Shown here piece after piece: positions 4,963 through 5,266 of a DNA stretch of 5,266 bases. The notes under the pieces were generated by a model. It was given only the letters and a program-made list of their open reading frames with translations, did not search any database and had not been told where the DNA came from. The DNA comes from an uncultured Schwartzia sp. (GTDB lineage: Bacteria; Bacillota; Negativicutes; Selenomonadales; Selenomonadaceae). The stretch lies in NCBI GenBank assembly GCA_905373705.1, contig CAJPUA010000090.1, forward strand, positions 1 through 5,266. Direction: 5' to 3'. Made by a program: the position numbers and the translations under genes. The first letter of the stretch is position 1. Every line of letters begins with the position of its first letter.

Positions 4963-5266
4963 TCAGGCGTTTCTATCCAGGAAGGCGCCGATCCATTCCC
5001 GGGCCTTCGCGATATTCTTCATCATTTCTTCCGGCGGCACTTCCTTGATCAGCTCTCCGGTGCTCTTGTCGAGCATGCGGACGGACATCATGTCCACATC
5101 TTTATGATACCGGAACTGCAGATTGCAATTGATCCGACTCATCAGCTCGTTAAGCTCTTTCGTCATCAGGCTGACGGAATTTTCGTCCATTTTCTTTTCG
5201 GACGCTTCCCTCACCCGCTGCGGATCGCTCTGCTCCGCCTGCTGCTGCTCCTTTATAACCTTCTTC
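4963..5266 (-). CDS. flaG: FlaG family flagellar protein, 5' end off window
   Basis: The frame is open to the right edge, so the gene is partial: 100 codons are visible before the TGA at 4963. A GTG at 5214 and an ATG at 5190 lie in frame, but FlaG proteins are usually about 110-130 aa with a disordered N-terminus, and the Gln/Glu-rich KKVIKEQQQAEQ just upstream fits that. The conserved FlaG core is clear: LNELMSRINCNLQFRYHKDVDMMSVRMLD, followed by TGELIKEVPPEEMMKNIAKAREWIGAFLDRNA cut here to TGELIKEVPPEEMM. FlaG commonly precedes fliD and affects filament length in bacteria where it has been tested; its mechanism is not settled. It is 19 nt from fliD, so the two are co-transcribed. Confidence 0.9.
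   Translation of the reverse strand, partial: KKVIKEQQQAEQSDPQRVREASEKKMDENSVSLMTKELNELMSRINCNLQFRYHKDVDMMSVRMLDKSTGELIKEVPPEEMMKNIAKAREWIGAFLDRNA

Overview
The window carries a late flagellar operon on the minus strand (right to left: flaG, fliD, fliS, a fliT-like chaperone gene, then flagellin). To its left lies a small lipoprotein locus that looks like an invertible DNA switch. The organism is probably a flagellated, anaerobic member of the Negativicutes, of the Selenomonas type. This rests on the style of the flagellin and FliD sequences, the gene order, strong AGGAG/GGAGG ribosome binding sites and middling GC content. It is a judgement from remembered family sequences, not a database match.

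Right part (about 2214-5266, minus strand): FlaG (its 5' end is off the window) is followed after 19 nt by FliD, the filament cap. After 27 nt comes FliS, the flagellin export chaperone, and after 1 nt a small helical protein in the FliT position. A 227-nt gap then holds a good candidate sigma-28 promoter and an untranslated leader of about 155 nt. The leader has a long imperfect stem-loop and many GGA triplets. Flagellin (439 aa) follows and ends at a strong intrinsic terminator with a GCAA tetraloop. FlaG and FliD set filament length and tip, FliS and FliT hold flagellin and FliD for export, and flagellin has its own promoter, so the set is coherent.

Left part (1-843): a perfect 19-bp inverted repeat (7-25 and 549-567) bounds a 561-bp segment. 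To the right of the segment, reading leftward, are a promoter, a Shine-Dalgarno, and a start codon with a lipoprotein signal peptide ending in LSGC. Its frame enters the right-hand repeat and stops 11 codons after it (54 aa in all). Inside the segment, on the plus strand, lies an unrecognised reading frame of about 190 codons. It has no signal peptide in the window, and it begins with the same repeat translated in the same frame (VIEMTA in both). Inverting the segment at the repeats would join signal peptide to body in frame and give a lipoprotein of about 225 aa or more. The simplest reading is a phase-variable lipoprotein, captured with the right-hand promoter in its OFF orientation, or a body shared between two opposing promoters. 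No recombinase gene is in the window.

The inversion locus is the main discovery candidate. The structured flagellin leader and the altered TLR5-recognition segment of the flagellin come next.
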